64,000 nucleotides of DNA from positions 124,001-188,000 of the forward strand of contig CAIOSI010000016.1 in NCBI GenBank assembly GCA_903860975.1. Direction: 5' to 3'. The DNA is from an uncultured Alphaproteobacteria bacterium (GTDB lineage: Bacteria > Pseudomonadota > Alphaproteobacteria > Caulobacterales > Caulobacteraceae). The notes beneath the pieces were generated by a model. The model was given only the letters and a program-made list of their open reading frames with translations. It made no database searches and was not told where the DNA came from. A program made the position numbers and the translations under genes. Below are positions 8,640-18,204 of this stretch, one piece after another (the stretch's first letter is position 1; each line of letters starts with the position of its first letter).

Positions 8640-8808
8640 CCTAAAAGGGGAAGCTCCGCCGGGCGAGGACCCGACGGCGCTGTTGCCCAGCACCGAAAGG
8701 CGGTGGCGAGGCGACTGACTGTTACAAACGCGTGGGCTGGGCGCGCCAATCCCGGACAGGGATGAGCCCGCGATGCGACCCGTTGCAGGGCATGGGCCAA
8801 CAGTGCGT

Positions 8809-9546
8809 CTACAGCACGCAGGCGGCAAGGCCGTCGCGGCGTACGGTTCCAGCCGCCGCAGCGATGTGGCCGCCTCGCTTTTGAATATAGGGCCCAGGCC
8901 GTACGGCCTTCCAGGCTAAGGGCTTGGGGATGATGGCGGCCAGGCGAGCAGCCTGGTCTGGGTTCAGCTGGCTGGCGCTCATGTGGAAGTTTGCGCGCGC
9001 GGCGGCTTCGACGCCGTAGAGGCCTGGGCCCCATTCGATGGAGTTCAGGTAGACTTCCATAATCCTGGGCTTACCCCAGATCCCTTCGATCAGGACCGTG
9101 AACCACGTCTCCAAGCCTTTTCGTAGCCAGTCGCGGTGCGGCCAAAGAAACACGTTCTTGGCGGTCTGCTGGCTGATGGTCGAGCCGCCCCTGAGCTTTT
9201 TGCCGGCCTCGTTGTGTTCCATGGCTTTTTGGATGGCGTTCAGGTCGAAGCCGTGATGCTCGCAAAAGCGGCTATCCTCGGCACCGATGACGCTTCGCAC
9301 CAGTGACGCAGAGATGCGGTTCAGCGGAACCCAGCGGCGGTCGAAGCCGTGGCCCTCGAACATACGCTGCACCATCAAGTAGGTCATGGGCGGTGGCACG
9401 AAGCGATAGAGCGCGACTGCGATGACAGGCCCGATCAGGCCGAAGAGCAGCACCAGGATTGCCGTCCAACGGAACAGACGAGCCAAGAGGCTTCGCTGTT
9501 TCGGCGATCGCTGGGAGGGTTTGTGTCTGGCCAAGCCTGTCCCCAT
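8809..9546 (-). CDS. mtgA: Monofunctional biosynthetic peptidoglycan transglycosylase
   Basis: 245 residues from ATG 9546, which follows a strong purine-rich site (AAGGGGGGTG). A basic N terminus and one membrane helix (about residues 26-48) anchor a GT51 domain. Its five motifs are present, including [14 protein letters not shown] (catalytic Glu), [14 protein letters not shown] and [17 protein letters not shown]. It polymerises lipid II into glycan strands on the periplasmic face. No transpeptidase domain follows, which separates it from class A PBPs. It is divergent from the nitroreductase, about 80 bases away. Confidence 0.95.
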   Translation of the reverse strand: MGTGLARHKPSQRSPKQRSLLARLFRWTAILVLLFGLIGPVIAVALYRFVPPPMTYLMVQRMFEGHGFDRRWVPLNRISASLVRSVIGAEDSRFCEHHGFDLNAIQKAMEHNEAGKKLRGGSTISQQTAKNVFLWPHRDWLRKGLETWFTVLIEGIWGKPRIMEVYLNSIEWGPGLYGVEAAARANFHMSASQLNPDQAARLAAIIPKPLAWKAVRPGPYIQKRGGHIAAAAGTVRRDGLAACVL

Positions 9547-9628
9547 TTCACCCCCCTTGCGTGACCCGGGGCGTGTGGTGGATAGCTGGCTTGCGCCGCC
9601 CGCCAAGGTCAAGCTGGAGCTCTATCCA

Positions 9629-10291
9629 ATGGACGTCTCAGATGCTGTTGCTCGACGTATCTCCATTCGCGCCTTCAAGCCCGATCCGGTTCCGAGCAAG
9701 CTGGTGGCCGACATTTTGGCCCGAGCGGCCCAGGCGCCGTCAGGCGGCAATCTTCAGCCGTGGCGGGTCTATGGTCTTGCAGGGGGCCCTCTGAGCGAGT
9801 TCAAGGCGCGCGTGGCCGCCAATCCCTTCGGGGAGGAACCGGAATACGAAGTCTACCCACCCAATCTCTGGGAGCCCTTCCGCACGCGTCGCTTTCAGAA
9901 TGGCGAGGATCTCTACGCCACCATCGGCATCCCTAGAGACGACAAACCGGCGCGCCTGCGGCAATTGGCCAAGAACGGCGACTTCTTTGGGGCGCCAGTG
10001 GGTCTGTTCTTTTGCCTCGATCGAAAGCTTGGGCCCCCGCAGTGGGCGGACTTGGGCATGTTTATGCAAAACGTCATGCTGTTGGCGTTGGAGTGCGGCC
10101 TCGATACCTGTTCGCAGGAGTATTGGGCGCGCTATTCCAAGACTATCGCAGAGTTCCTGAGCCTGCCTGACGATCACATGCTGTTCGCGGGCATGGCGCT
10201 GGGCTATCGCGATCCTGAACACCCGATCAATACGCTCAAGGCTCGCCGAGAGGCTTTCGAAACCTGGGGCGAGCTTCGCGGCTTTGATTGA
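9629..10291 (+). CDS. Nitroreductase family FMN oxidoreductase
   Basis: 220 residues. The N-terminal motif ARRISIRAFKPDPVP (about 7-21) is the FMN-binding start of nitroreductases, followed by AAQAPSGGNLQPWRVY and, later, LGMFMQNVMLLALECGLDTC and a C-terminal GMALGYRDPEHPINTLKA-type motif. Such enzymes reduce nitro groups, quinones or related acceptors with NAD(P)H as homodimers. ATG 9629 has GGAG about 10 bases upstream; the much longer open frame overlaps mtgA and was rejected. The natural substrate is unknown. Confidence 0.92.
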   Translation: MDVSDAVARRISIRAFKPDPVPSKLVADILARAAQAPSGGNLQPWRVYGLAGGPLSEFKARVAANPFGEEPEYEVYPPNLWEPFRTRRFQNGEDLYATIGIPRDDKPARLRQLAKNGDFFGAPVGLFFCLDRKLGPPQWADLGMFMQNVMLLALECGLDTCSQEYWARYSKTIAEFLSLPDDHMLFAGMALGYRDPEHPINTLKARREAFETWGELRGFD

Positions 10292-10589
10292 GCAGAGCCC
10301 GTTGGATGTCCCCTTGTCCCGAAAAGCCGGATATCCAAAACGTGACCCGAGGTGGGCTTGGCTGTGAGGAATGCCCTACAGTCGGGCCGGGTCGGTCGGA
10401 CGTGCGGGTTCGTCGGATCTGCGGCCAGGCAGGCTAACGGCGCCTACCCGAGGGTAGGAAGATCGCAACCTTGCGCTGCGCCAGACGCCCCTGGCCCGGC
10501 ATCTGCGCCACAAGTTCGTCCTCAACTCGCCTCATCGCGGCGGCCGGCTTTGGCGTTTGAGGGACTTCAAGCGACCGCTTAAGCCGGTC
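10292..10589. other. Gene-free interval between nitroreductase and enoyl-CoA hydratase
   Basis: About 300 GC-rich bases between two convergent stop codons. No reading frame here has both a credible start and a recognisable protein. No strong hairpin followed by a T run was found. It may hold remnants of an older gene, but nothing can be assigned. Confidence 0.5.
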
Positions 10590-11408
10590 CTATCGCCCCT
10601 TGAAGTCGGCTGGGCGCTTCTCGAGGAAGGACGTCATACCTTCCCGGAAATCTTGGGTGCGCACCAGCTGCAGGAACTGCAGATAGACGTGGTGGACGTG
10701 GTCGTTGAACGTCTCCTCCATCCCCATGCGCATCAGCCGCTTGGCCGATTGGACCGCTAAAGGTGCATTGGCCGCGATCTCGGCGGCGATGGCCCTAGCG
10801 CGGGTCATGAGATCCAGGTCAGGGACAACCTCGCTGGCCAGACCGAGGGCCAGGCTGTCGGCGGCAGACAGGGTGCGGCCGGTGAAGATCAACTCAGCGG
10901 CCTTTGACCAGCCAATAAGTCTGGGAAGCAGCCAAGTGCCGCCACTCTCGGGGACCACGCCGCGCTTGACGAAGGCGGCGGCCAGCTTGGAGCTCTCCCC
11001 CATTATTCGGATGTCGCAGCCCAGTGCTGTGTCCAGACCATAGCCCGCTGCAGCGCCGTTCAAAGCGCAGATCGTCGGTTTGTCGAGGTTGAAGAGGACG
11101 GTTGGCGGCGCATTGCGAAGGTCCAGGTTCACGGAGATGTTCTGGGCCTGCGAATTCGAACCGATGCCAGAGCCTTGCGTCGCATCGACAAGATCAAGGC
11201 CCACACAGAATGCGCGGCCCGAACCGGTCAAGATCACCACGCGCACCTTTGGGTCGGCGTCGGCCTTCAACAGGTACTCGCCCAGCAGGGTCAACATTGG
11301 CCCAGAGATGGCATTCATCCGCTCCGGACGGTTTAGCGTGATCGTCGCGATCGCGTCCGAAACCTCGTAGAGCACCTCAGTTGCTTGCGTCGCAGCTGGT
11401 TTCGCCAT
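10590..11408 (-). CDS. Enoyl-CoA hydratase/isomerase family protein
   Basis: 272 residues from ATG 11408. The crotonase fold is shown by IATITLNRPERMNAISGPML near the N terminus, the oxyanion-hole segment SGRAFCVGLDL, and the second oxyanion segment KPTICALNGAAAGYGLDTALGCDIR. The Glu in ESGGTWLLPRLIG matches one catalytic Glu position. It likely hydrates or isomerises an enoyl-CoA in fatty or aromatic acid breakdown; the exact substrate is not readable. The left end of the IS481 element lies about 95 bases upstream of its start, so its original promoter may have been disturbed. Confidence 0.9.
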   Translation of the reverse strand: MAKPAATQATEVLYEVSDAIATITLNRPERMNAISGPMLTLLGEYLLKADADPKVRVVILTGSGRAFCVGLDLVDATQGSGIGSNSQAQNISVNLDLRNAPPTVLFNLDKPTICALNGAAAGYGLDTALGCDIRIMGESSKLAAAFVKRGVVPESGGTWLLPRLIGWSKAAELIFTGRTLSAADSLALGLASEVVPDLDLMTRARAIAAEIAANAPLAVQSAKRLMRMGMEETFNDHVHHVYLQFLQLVRTQDFREGMTSFLEKRPADFKGR

Positions 11409-11503
11409 CGTCTCGCCCATTTCGCCCGTCCGCCTTTAGAGTGTCCGATCCTACAGCCTAAGCTCTTTAGCCTGGGGGCAGGCAAGTGGTTTGGGCGCGC
11501 TAG

Positions 11504-12528
11504 GTGTGTGGTCCCAGATTCTGATGGTGCATCATCGATCCTGAGTCGTCAGGAGGAGGATGCCCTATGGCAAGTGTTCTTCACGGCAGCGCCCGCACGA
11601 CGCCGTGTCTTCGAGCCGAGTTCCAAGCGTCGCAAGAGAGCACCCGGTCCCTTGCCGCCCGCTACGGCCTGAACCCGAAGACAGTGAAGAAGTGGCGCAG
11701 CCGGACCACGACGGCCGATGCGCCGATGGGACCCAAGGCGCCGAAGAGCACGGTGCTGACGCCGGCCGAGGAAGCCATCGTGGTGGCGTTCCGGCAGAAG
11801 ACGCTTCTGCCGTTGGATGACGTGTTGGGCAGCTTGAGGGACACCATCCCCAGCCTCAGCCGCAGCGCCATGCACCGCTGCCTCCAGCGCCATGGCATCT
11901 CCCGTCTGCCGGTCGAGGAGACCAAGGAGCAGCGCAAGCGGTTCAAGACCTACGAGATCGGCTACGTTCACATCGACAGCTGCGAACTGCGCCATGCCGA
12001 CGGCAAACTGGTGATGTTCCTGGCGATCGACCGGGTCTCGAAGTTCACCCACGTCGAGTTCCACGACAAAGCCGGCAAGATGGCAGGATCAGACTTCCTC
12101 AGGAGTGTGGTCGAAGTCTTCCCCTACAAGATACACACCGTGCTCACCGACAACGGCATGGCCTTCGCCGACCTGCCCAAGTATCGCGATAGCCAAGGTC
12201 ACGGCTCCCCCGGCGGCCACATCTTCGGCCGCGTCTGCATCGACAACGGTATCGAGCACCGCCTGACCAAGCCCTACCATCCTTGGACCAACGGCCAAGC
12301 CGAGCGGATGAACCGCACGATCAAGGACGCCACCGTGAAGATCTATCACTACGACGACCTAGAAAGCCTGAAGGCCCATGTCCTGGCCTTCGTCACCGCC
12401 CGCAACTTCGCCAAGCCCCTCAAGGCCCTGCGATGGCGAACCCCCTACCAGGTCATCTGCGAGGCCTGGACGAAAAACCCGTCAATCTTCAAGATTAACC
12501 CGCACCACCTCATTCCGGGACCACACAC
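11504..12528 (+). mobile_element. IS481-family insertion sequence
   Basis: A 1025-bp element. Perfect 12-bp terminal inverted repeats GTGTGTGGTCCC (11504-11515) and GGGACCACACAC (12517-12528) extend imperfectly inward to about 27 bp (22 matches by eye). Both ends are flanked by CTAG (11500-11503 and 12529-12532), so the repeats read as 16 bp if the target is included. IS481 itself is known to insert at NCTAGN, which fits a CTAG target duplication. The single transposase gene fills most of the element. One complete copy, apparently intact. Confidence 0.9.
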
Positions 12529-12532
12529 CTAG
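11567..12532 (+). CDS. IS481-family DDE transposase
   Basis: 321 residues. An N-terminal helix-turn-helix (about 20-45, STRSLAARYGLNPKTVKKW) precedes an integrase-type catalytic core: first Asp in GYVHIDSCEL, second Asp in VLTDNGMAF, and the Glu in NGQAERMNRTIKD. All three acidic residues are present, so the enzyme looks functional. ATG 11567 follows an AGGAGGAGG ribosome site. The stop codon TAG (12530-12532) is not inside the element: it is formed by the flanking CTAG target copy, so the C terminus depends on the insertion site. Confidence 0.94.
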   Translation: MASVLHGSARTTPCLRAEFQASQESTRSLAARYGLNPKTVKKWRSRTTTADAPMGPKAPKSTVLTPAEEAIVVAFRQKTLLPLDDVLGSLRDTIPSLSRSAMHRCLQRHGISRLPVEETKEQRKRFKTYEIGYVHIDSCELRHADGKLVMFLAIDRVSKFTHVEFHDKAGKMAGSDFLRSVVEVFPYKIHTVLTDNGMAFADLPKYRDSQGHGSPGGHIFGRVCIDNGIEHRLTKPYHPWTNGQAERMNRTIKDATVKIYHYDDLESLKAHVLAFVTARNFAKPLKALRWRTPYQVICEAWTKNPSIFKINPHHLIPGPHT

Positions 12533-12966
12533 ATCTGACCATAACCGCGCGCCATGGACGCCGCGAAAGCCGGCAATAGGGCGAAGAGGATGACCTCGAG
12601 ATAGAGGTAGCGCCTGACGCTCGCGATCTGAGCCTCGGTGGGTTTGAAGCCGACCCTTCTCCAGCGGATGTAGGCAAGGGTCGGGGGCACGGACAGCAGG
12701 CCGATCACCGCAAAGGTTCCGAGCTTCGCCCAGAAGAAGGCGTTGTGTGCGTAATAGGGCCAGCCCTTGGCGGCAAAGACGGCGCGGCCAAAGCCCACCG
12801 CGATGATCAGCCCGGCCAGGATTCCATACCAAAGGTCGATCGATGCGACTCTCGCAACGCCTGTTTGGTCTAAGCCCCGGTGAACAAGGATCAACTCGGC
12901 GAACAGAATGCCAAACAGTCCGAACACCAAAAGGTGGTGCATCGTCGCCAGGACGAGGTCGAGCAT
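12529..12966 (-). CDS. DUF2214 family membrane protein
   Basis: 145 residues with four hydrophobic helices. The start LDLVLATMHHLLVFGLFG and the middle FGRAVFAAKGWPYYAHNAFFWAKLGTF are the characteristic parts of DUF2214, a small inner-membrane family of unknown function. Its stop codon TAG (complement of 12529-12531) lies exactly in the CTAG copy that flanks the IS481 element. Because CTAG is its own complement, the insertion left the stop codon and the protein length unchanged, but removed the native downstream sequence. Confidence 0.85.
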   Translation of the reverse strand: MLDLVLATMHHLLVFGLFGILFAELILVHRGLDQTGVARVASIDLWYGILAGLIIAVGFGRAVFAAKGWPYYAHNAFFWAKLGTFAVIGLLSVPPTLAYIRWRRVGFKPTEAQIASVRRYLYLEVILFALLPAFAASMARGYGQI

Positions 12967-13111
12967 GTGGAGATCCCTTTCCAGAAAGCGCCGGAGGTCA
13001 AACCGTATCTTGCGATGAGGGAAGGGGCGTCAAGCGCGGTTCATCGGGCAGCTTTAAGGAAATCGGCAGGTGTTGAGTTCACCCACGACCGCGCTTTGAG
13101 CGATGCGAAGG

Positions 13112-14077
13112 CTAGACGTCCGCCACACCGGCCAGGCCGTCCTCAGATCCCCAAGCCACTCTCTTGGCGTCGGGCGTCATGGCAAGCGCCGTGATCGGTG
13201 CGCCCTTTTCGGCCTTCAGGGGTATGATTTTCTGGCCCGCGAGATCGCAGATCCACACACGCCCATCGTCGAGGCCGGCGGCGACCCAGTTCAGCGTCGG
13301 CGCGCCCGCAACGTGGACAACCATTGCGGCCTCATCATAGCCCACCTCAGCGGCCTGTTTGCCCATTGGCCCTGTCGCGCCGGAGAACGGCCAGACAACC
13401 AAGCCGTTGGCACCGGAGGTGGCAAGCAGGCTGCCTTTATTGACGAACGCCAAGCTTCTGGGCTTGGCCGGATAGCCACCCATTCGCATGTTCTTTTCGT
13501 CTGTGACGCGCCAACCGTGCAACTGGTTTTCCTGCATCGCGCTGATCAGAAACTTCCCGTCGGCGCTCCAGGCCACCGCCACATGGCTTCCCGCCCACGT
13601 GAGTTTGCCGGGCTTTTGAGCCTCGATTCGCGCGTACCAGAGCCAGACGCCTCCGTAGGTCGCCGCAGCCAGTCGCCGGCCCTTGGGTTCGAAAGCCAGG
13701 TCTGTCACGCTCCTTTCGTGAGCGAAGGTGCGCGAAAAGGCGGCGTCAGCGGTGTCGCGCACATGGACGTCGCGTCCGGCAGCGAAGGCAATCAGGCCTG
13801 AGGCGCTACTGGTCGTCATGGCATCGATCCACTTGCCAGCTATTTTGGCGATTTCTTCTGCGCCGGAATGTCGCGACCAGACCAGGCGTCCATCGTCCCC
13901 ACCCGTGATCAGCCCATCACCAGTGGGGTGTGGAGCGGCGGTGAGAATGGCTCCGCCATGGGCCTCAATCGAGGTTCCTCCCTCGAAGCGGACGGTTCCA
14001 TCGCCCAGCGCGAAGACCGCTTGGCCAGCGCCGTCAAACGAGACCGCTGTTACGTAGGCGTCATAGGTATTGATCAT
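13112..14077 (-). CDS. WD40 repeat protein
   Basis: 321 residues from ATG 14077, chosen because AGGTGAAGG lies just upstream. The sequence is a series of about 40-residue beta-propeller blades, seen as repeated segments such as GDGLITGGDDGRLVWSRHSG, ASGLIAFAAGRDVHVRD, PKGRRLAAATYGGVWLWYARI, ADGKFLISAMQENQLHGWRV and NKGSLLATSGANGLVVWPF. About seven blades fit the length. No signal peptide, so it is probably cytoplasmic and acts as a protein-interaction scaffold. Function is unknown; similar proteins occur in Caulobacterales. Divergent from exbD. Confidence 0.82.
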   Translation of the reverse strand: MINTYDAYVTAVSFDGAGQAVFALGDGTVRFEGGTSIEAHGGAILTAAPHPTGDGLITGGDDGRLVWSRHSGAEEIAKIAGKWIDAMTTSSASGLIAFAAGRDVHVRDTADAAFSRTFAHERSVTDLAFEPKGRRLAAATYGGVWLWYARIEAQKPGKLTWAGSHVAVAWSADGKFLISAMQENQLHGWRVTDEKNMRMGGYPAKPRSLAFVNKGSLLATSGANGLVVWPFSGATGPMGKQAAEVGYDEAAMVVHVAGAPTLNWVAAGLDDGRVWICDLAGQKIIPLKAEKGAPITALAMTPDAKRVAWGSEDGLAGVADV

Positions 14078-14187
14078 GCCTTCACCTAGATCGCTGCTTC
14101 GGGCTTTACAACGACGCGGCGGCTTGCCAATGGTCCACGGACTCTTAATGACCGGGCGGTCCAACCGCCCTAGGGAAGGAATTAAGT

Positions 14188-14631
14188 ATGGGTGCGAGCC
14201 TGGGTGGCGGGGGCGGCGGACGCTTCAACCTCAACCAGAACAGCGACATCAACGTCACGCCCTTTGTGGACGTGATGCTTGTGCTCCTGATCATTTTCAT
14301 GGTGTCGATCCCGGCTGCGACGGTGTCGATCAAACTTGACCTGCCGCCGGCCATACCGCCGCCGCCCGGGACCAAGGTGAAGGAACCGATCCTGATCAAC
14401 CTGGCGCCGGGTGGCGGCGTGTTTATCGGTGAAAAGGCCACAAGCCTGACGTCTCTGCCGGCGGATTTGTCGCGCACGCTGTCAGCTGACGATCCGACGC
14501 TTCCGCCCACACAACAGCGGGTCTACATCCGCGCCGACAGGTTGGTTCGCTATGGCGACTTCATGGCGGTGATGAACACCTTGCAGGGCAACGGCTTCTA
14601 TCAGGTGGCCCTGATCAACGAAGAAATCTGA
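14188..14631 (+). CDS. Biopolymer transport protein ExbD/TolR family
   Basis: 147 residues. After a short Gly-rich N terminus comes the family signature DINVTPFVDVMLVLLIIFMV (about 24-43), with the membrane Asp (VDVMLVL) that carries protons in ExbB-ExbD and TolQ-TolR complexes. The rest is a periplasmic domain ending in GNGFYQVALINEEI. ExbD couples the proton gradient to TonB or Tol energy transfer. No exbB or tonB gene lies next to it; it is a single gene with its own terminator just downstream. Confidence 0.93.
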   Translation: MGASLGGGGGGRFNLNQNSDINVTPFVDVMLVLLIIFMVSIPAATVSIKLDLPPAIPPPPGTKVKEPILINLAPGGGVFIGEKATSLTSLPADLSRTLSADDPTLPPTQQRVYIRADRLVRYGDFMAVMNTLQGNGFYQVALINEEI

Positions 14632-14656
14632 GCCGACGGCTCAGTGTAAGAAAAGA

Positions 14657-14685
14657 GCCCGCCGAGGCGACTCGGCGGGCTTTTT
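14657..14685 (+). terminator. Rho-independent terminator after exbD
   Basis: A perfect 10-bp stem GCCCGCCGAG / CTCGGCGGGC with a GCGA tetraloop, followed by TTTTT, 25 bases after the exbD stop codon. It is a textbook intrinsic terminator. Confidence 0.93.
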
Positions 14686-14809
14686 GCGTTCGAAACGCCA
14701 GACTCAGGGTCCTCGCCTGATTGACGATTAATCGTCAGGCAACCCTGTGGGATTAGCCTCCGTCGCTGGGTGGGGTCAGAAAGGCCCTCTATCAGCGCGA
14801 GGCGCGACG

Positions 14810-14998
14810 ATGTGGAATTTGATTGAAGTCTCTGCCGGAGCTGCGGTCCATCGTGGTCGCTATCGGATGGAGGGTGATCAAGTGGTTCTGGAATGGCGCG
14901 GTGGCCGGCTTGCCGAGCGCTGCGGGCTAATGAAGCCGGAATTTGTCGCCACTGCGCGCCTCAAACAACTCATCGCCCAGCGACCGATCGCTGTCTAA
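14810..14998 (+). CDS. Short hypothetical protein
   Basis: 62 codons from ATG 14810: [18 protein letters not shown], then [21 protein letters not shown] and a Leu/Ile C terminus. No family is recognised. The sequence has the look of a small alpha/beta domain and the codon use is ordinary for this genome. It overlaps the convergent cobW stop by four bases. A weak purine stretch (GAGGCGCGACG) precedes the start. Real but unknown is the best guess; a chance frame cannot be excluded. Confidence 0.45.
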   Translation: MWNLIEVSAGAAVHRGRYRMEGDQVVLEWRGGRLAERCGLMKPEFVATARLKQLIAQRPIAV

Positions 14999-16065
14999 GC
15001 AACCGTCGCCTCAAAGCCTTCGCGCAGCTTGGCTTCATCCAGATTGCGGCCGATGAAAACGAGCCGCGAATAGCGGTCTGCGCCATCGCGCCAGGGCCCC
15101 TGAAAGTCTCCCTCCAAGATCATGTGTACAGCCTGAAAAACCAGCCGACGATCCTCTCCGGCGACGTCGAGGATGCCTTTGGCGCGCAGGATGTCAGGCC
15201 CTTGGCTTTGCAGCACCTCATTTAGCCAGGCGGTAACCTTGTTGGCGTTGAGCGGCTTGTGAGCTGTTAAGGATATCCCGCGGATGCCGCTGGCTTCGAT
15301 GTCGTGGCCAGCGTGATCATCTTTGTCGTGGTCGTGGTGATGATGGCCATGGTCATGGCCGTCGTGATCGCAGTGTTCGTCATGCACGTGGCCGGCCTGG
15401 CCATGCGCAGGATTAAGGAAGTCGGGCTCGATCTCTTCGATACGCGCCAAATCGAAGGAGCCGCGGCCCAGCACCAGTTTCAGCGGCACGTTGGAGCGTT
15501 GAGCGCGATGGATCGGCGCCAGTGGGTTGAGCTTGCGGATGGCGCGCTCGACCTCGACCAATTCGGCTTCGGTGACGAGGTCGGTTTTGTTGAGGATGAT
15601 CTGGTCGGCGAACGCCACCTGCTCGGCGGCTTCCTTTGAGTCAGCCAAGCGCAGGAGGAGGTGTTTTGCGTCCACCACAGTCGTGACGCTATCGAGCTCG
15701 GTTTTGGCGCGCACATCGTCGTCGACGAAGAAGGTCTGGGCCACAGGGCCTGGATCGGCCAGACCCGTGGTCTCCACGATAATCGCGTCAAATCCGCCCT
15801 TGCGCTTCATCAGGCCTGAAACGACCCGGATGAGATCGCCGCGCACCGTGCAGCAGACGCAGCCATTGTTCATCTCAAAGACTTCCTCGTCGGCACCGAC
15901 GATCAAGTCATTATCGATTCCGATCTCGCCGAACTCGTTGACGATCACGGCATAACGTTTGCCGTGATCCTCAGAAAGGATTCGGTTCAGGAGGGTGGTC
16001 TTGCCGGCGCCGAGGTAGCCGGTGAGCACGGTGACGGGGGTCTTTGGGGGCGTCTTGTCGTTCAT
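14995..16065 (-). CDS. CobW/COG0523-family GTPase, putative metallochaperone
   Basis: 356 residues. Walker A is [13 protein letters not shown] (about 15-27), the family metal motif is [12 protein letters not shown] (CxCC, about 68-79), Walker B is [11 protein letters not shown], and the guanine motif is NKTD. A His/Asp-rich stretch of about 35 residues (near 225-260, with [15 protein letters not shown]) should bind metal, and a CobW C-terminal domain follows. Members deliver zinc, cobalt or iron to client enzymes using GTP. The nearby molybdenum hydroxylase and metal exporter genes suggest a metal-handling neighbourhood, but the client is unknown. Confidence 0.92.
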   Translation of the reverse strand: MNDKTPPKTPVTVLTGYLGAGKTTLLNRILSEDHGKRYAVIVNEFGEIGIDNDLIVGADEEVFEMNNGCVCCTVRGDLIRVVSGLMKRKGGFDAIIVETTGLADPGPVAQTFFVDDDVRAKTELDSVTTVVDAKHLLLRLADSKEAAEQVAFADQIILNKTDLVTEAELVEVERAIRKLNPLAPIHRAQRSNVPLKLVLGRGSFDLARIEEIEPDFLNPAHGQAGHVHDEHCDHDGHDHGHHHHDHDKDDHAGHDIEASGIRGISLTAHKPLNANKVTAWLNEVLQSQGPDILRAKGILDVAGEDRRLVFQAVHMILEGDFQGPWRDGADRYSRLVFIGRNLDEAKLREGFEATVA

Positions 16066-16104
16066 GGACCGACATCTAGTGTCTGTGGGCGGCAGATGAA
16101 ACCT

Positions 16105-18204
16105 TCAGTTGGCCAGCAAAGCGGCCGCGATCTTATCGCGTGTCATCGGCAATTCGCGAATGCGGACGCCTAGGGCGTGGGCCACGGCGTTACTGATCGC
16201 TGCCATGACAGAGCCCTGGCTGAGCTCGCCGATGCCGTGAGGGCGTGGATCTCGAGTGTTGAGGAGCACAATCTCCACCGGCGGGACTTCGTCAAAGCGA
16301 AGGATCGGATATTCGTCCCAGGTGGTCGATGCGATACCCGGTCCCCCGAACTTGACCTGTTCCTTCAGCGCCCAACTGGCGGCCATGATCATGCCGCCCT
16401 CGATCTGGTTCTTTGCGCCGTCAGGATTGATAATCAGCCCCGCATCAGCCACGCACCACAGCTTCACAAGACGAACATCTATATTGACTTCGACTTCGGC
16501 GGCGCAGGCAACGAAGCCGGCTCGGTTGCGATGGCGATCGTAGCCCAAGCCTAAGCCTTGGCCCGTTCCCGACGCGCCCCGCTTGGCCCAACCGCACATC
16601 TGCGCGAGCGTTTCGAGCACAGCGCGGCCGCGAGGCTCTTTCAGCATCGCAAGTCTATAGGCCAAGGGGTCCACGCCCGAAGCCTCCGCCAGCTCATCGA
16701 TGAAGCTCTCCCCGGCAAAAGTATTGGGCGCGCCGCCCAGGCTGCGCAGCGACGATGTGCGGACCGGTGGCGGGAATATGACGTGCTCGACCGTCCGCGT
16801 CGTGTCGATGTCATAGGATGGAATGATGTTCAGCAGGCCGCCCGAGAACCGTGAGCCATCTGGCATCAGGCGCTGTGGGGCGCCAGGTGGCGGCTGGTAA
16901 CCTCTCAGCGCACTCTCGGCCACCGCTGTCCCCCGCGCGCCCGTGTGCGCGGTGTTCCAGATTTCAGCGGTGTAGTCGACGAGGCGGCCGGAGGCGTCAA
17001 CCTCGGCGGAAAGCTCCATCAACATAGCGGTACCGACCGGAGCCCAGCCGAATTCGTCTTCTCTGCGCCACTGTACGCGGATCGGCCGCCCAGGACGGCG
17101 GATCGCAATCAATGCAGCGTCGATTGGCGGATCGTCTGCGCCATTGTGTCCGTAGCAGCCGGGCCCTTGGGCGTGGATCACCTCGATTACGGAAACATCT
17201 AGGCCCGTGATTCTCGCGGCCAGGGCGCGCATGGGATAGACGCCCTGATTGTGGGTCCAGATCGTCAGCTGGCCATCCTGGTATTGGGCGATGCCCGCCG
17301 ATGGACCCATGGACCCATGAGATAGGAAAGGTTTGCCGTAGGTTGCGGTAATCCGACGACGGTTGGAGGCCTCCGGGGGCGGTGCGCCAGCTTCAAAGGT
17401 CTCATGTGGCAGCGTTTTCAGCGTGACGGGTTCTGCCAGTATGGGGTCGAGCGCGCGCGCATCCTCCCAACGGGCTGTTTTTTCGGCAGCGTTGAAAGCA
17501 CGCGCAGCGTCGACCTCGGTGTCACAGATCAGGGCCACAAAGGCGTGGTCGATCAGGATGTCGACGTCTGGTGCCGCGCGTCGGACGGCGTCCTCATCAA
17601 GGCTCGCAAGCCTTGCGGCGGGGCCGGGTTGACGCAAGACCCGGGCGTGCCGCATTCCGGGCAGGACGATGTCGTGCAAAAAGGCTGCGCCAAACAGCTT
17701 TGGCGGCAGGTCGAGCCGGGGCTGACTCTCACCGATGATCTGCATTTGCTCAGGAGTCTTCAGCGGCGCTTCGCCGGTGGCGTTTCTGGCGAGGTCCACC
17801 TCACCTGCCAGGGACCAGTAATCTAGGCCCGTGGGCCGGCCAGATCGCAAGAAGGTCCCATCGCGAACGTCGAGATCGCTGGTCGGGCAGCCCAACCTGC
17901 CTGCGGCCGCAGTCGTGAACAGTGCGCGGACCTCGGCGCATGCGGTGCGGATTGCGGGGCCCGACATCTCTGTCGACATCGAACCCACCGTTAGGCCTTC
18001 GTCTGGGACGTCAACGGTTGCCGCAGGAACGATGAGGAGTCGCGCGAAAGCCACATCGAGCTCGTCGGCGGCCATTTGGGCGAGGGAGGTTCCCACGCCC
18101 TGGCCATACTCCATCCGGCCGAACGCAATGCGCGCCCGGCCATCTGGCTCGAAGCGCACCCAGCTATCGAGTCGGGGATTGGCCGCCAGCATGGGGGGAA
18201 TCAT
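16105..18204 (-). CDS. Molybdopterin-binding large subunit of a xanthine-dehydrogenase-family oxidoreductase (IorB/NicB-like)
   Basis: 699 residues from ATG 18204, which overlaps the stop of the upstream 2Fe-2S gene by four bases (ATGA). The protein begins LAANPRLDSWVRF, then FGRMEYGQGVGTSLAQMAADEL, typical of the split large subunits of isoquinoline or nicotinate dehydrogenases. Late motifs TTWDEYPILRFDEVP and the catalytic Glu in GIGELSQGSV are present. Unlike the second pair in this window it has no Tat signal. It hydroxylates an aromatic N-heterocycle or aldehyde with water as oxygen source, by family; the substrate is unknown. Confidence 0.88.
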   Translation of the reverse strand: MIPPMLAANPRLDSWVRFEPDGRARIAFGRMEYGQGVGTSLAQMAADELDVAFARLLIVPAATVDVPDEGLTVGSMSTEMSGPAIRTACAEVRALFTTAAAGRLGCPTSDLDVRDGTFLRSGRPTGLDYWSLAGEVDLARNATGEAPLKTPEQMQIIGESQPRLDLPPKLFGAAFLHDIVLPGMRHARVLRQPGPAARLASLDEDAVRRAAPDVDILIDHAFVALICDTEVDAARAFNAAEKTARWEDARALDPILAEPVTLKTLPHETFEAGAPPPEASNRRRITATYGKPFLSHGSMGPSAGIAQYQDGQLTIWTHNQGVYPMRALAARITGLDVSVIEVIHAQGPGCYGHNGADDPPIDAALIAIRRPGRPIRVQWRREDEFGWAPVGTAMLMELSAEVDASGRLVDYTAEIWNTAHTGARGTAVAESALRGYQPPPGAPQRLMPDGSRFSGGLLNIIPSYDIDTTRTVEHVIFPPPVRTSSLRSLGGAPNTFAGESFIDELAEASGVDPLAYRLAMLKEPRGRAVLETLAQMCGWAKRGASGTGQGLGLGYDRHRNRAGFVACAAEVEVNIDVRLVKLWCVADAGLIINPDGAKNQIEGGMIMAASWALKEQVKFGGPGIASTTWDEYPILRFDEVPPVEIVLLNTRDPRPHGIGELSQGSVMAAISNAVAHALGVRIRELPMTRDKIAAALLAN

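Noticed and set aside
12679..12966. DUF2214 gene as an IS-truncated pseudogene
   Set aside because: The protein has normal length and the stop codon is retained because the CTAG target is palindromic.
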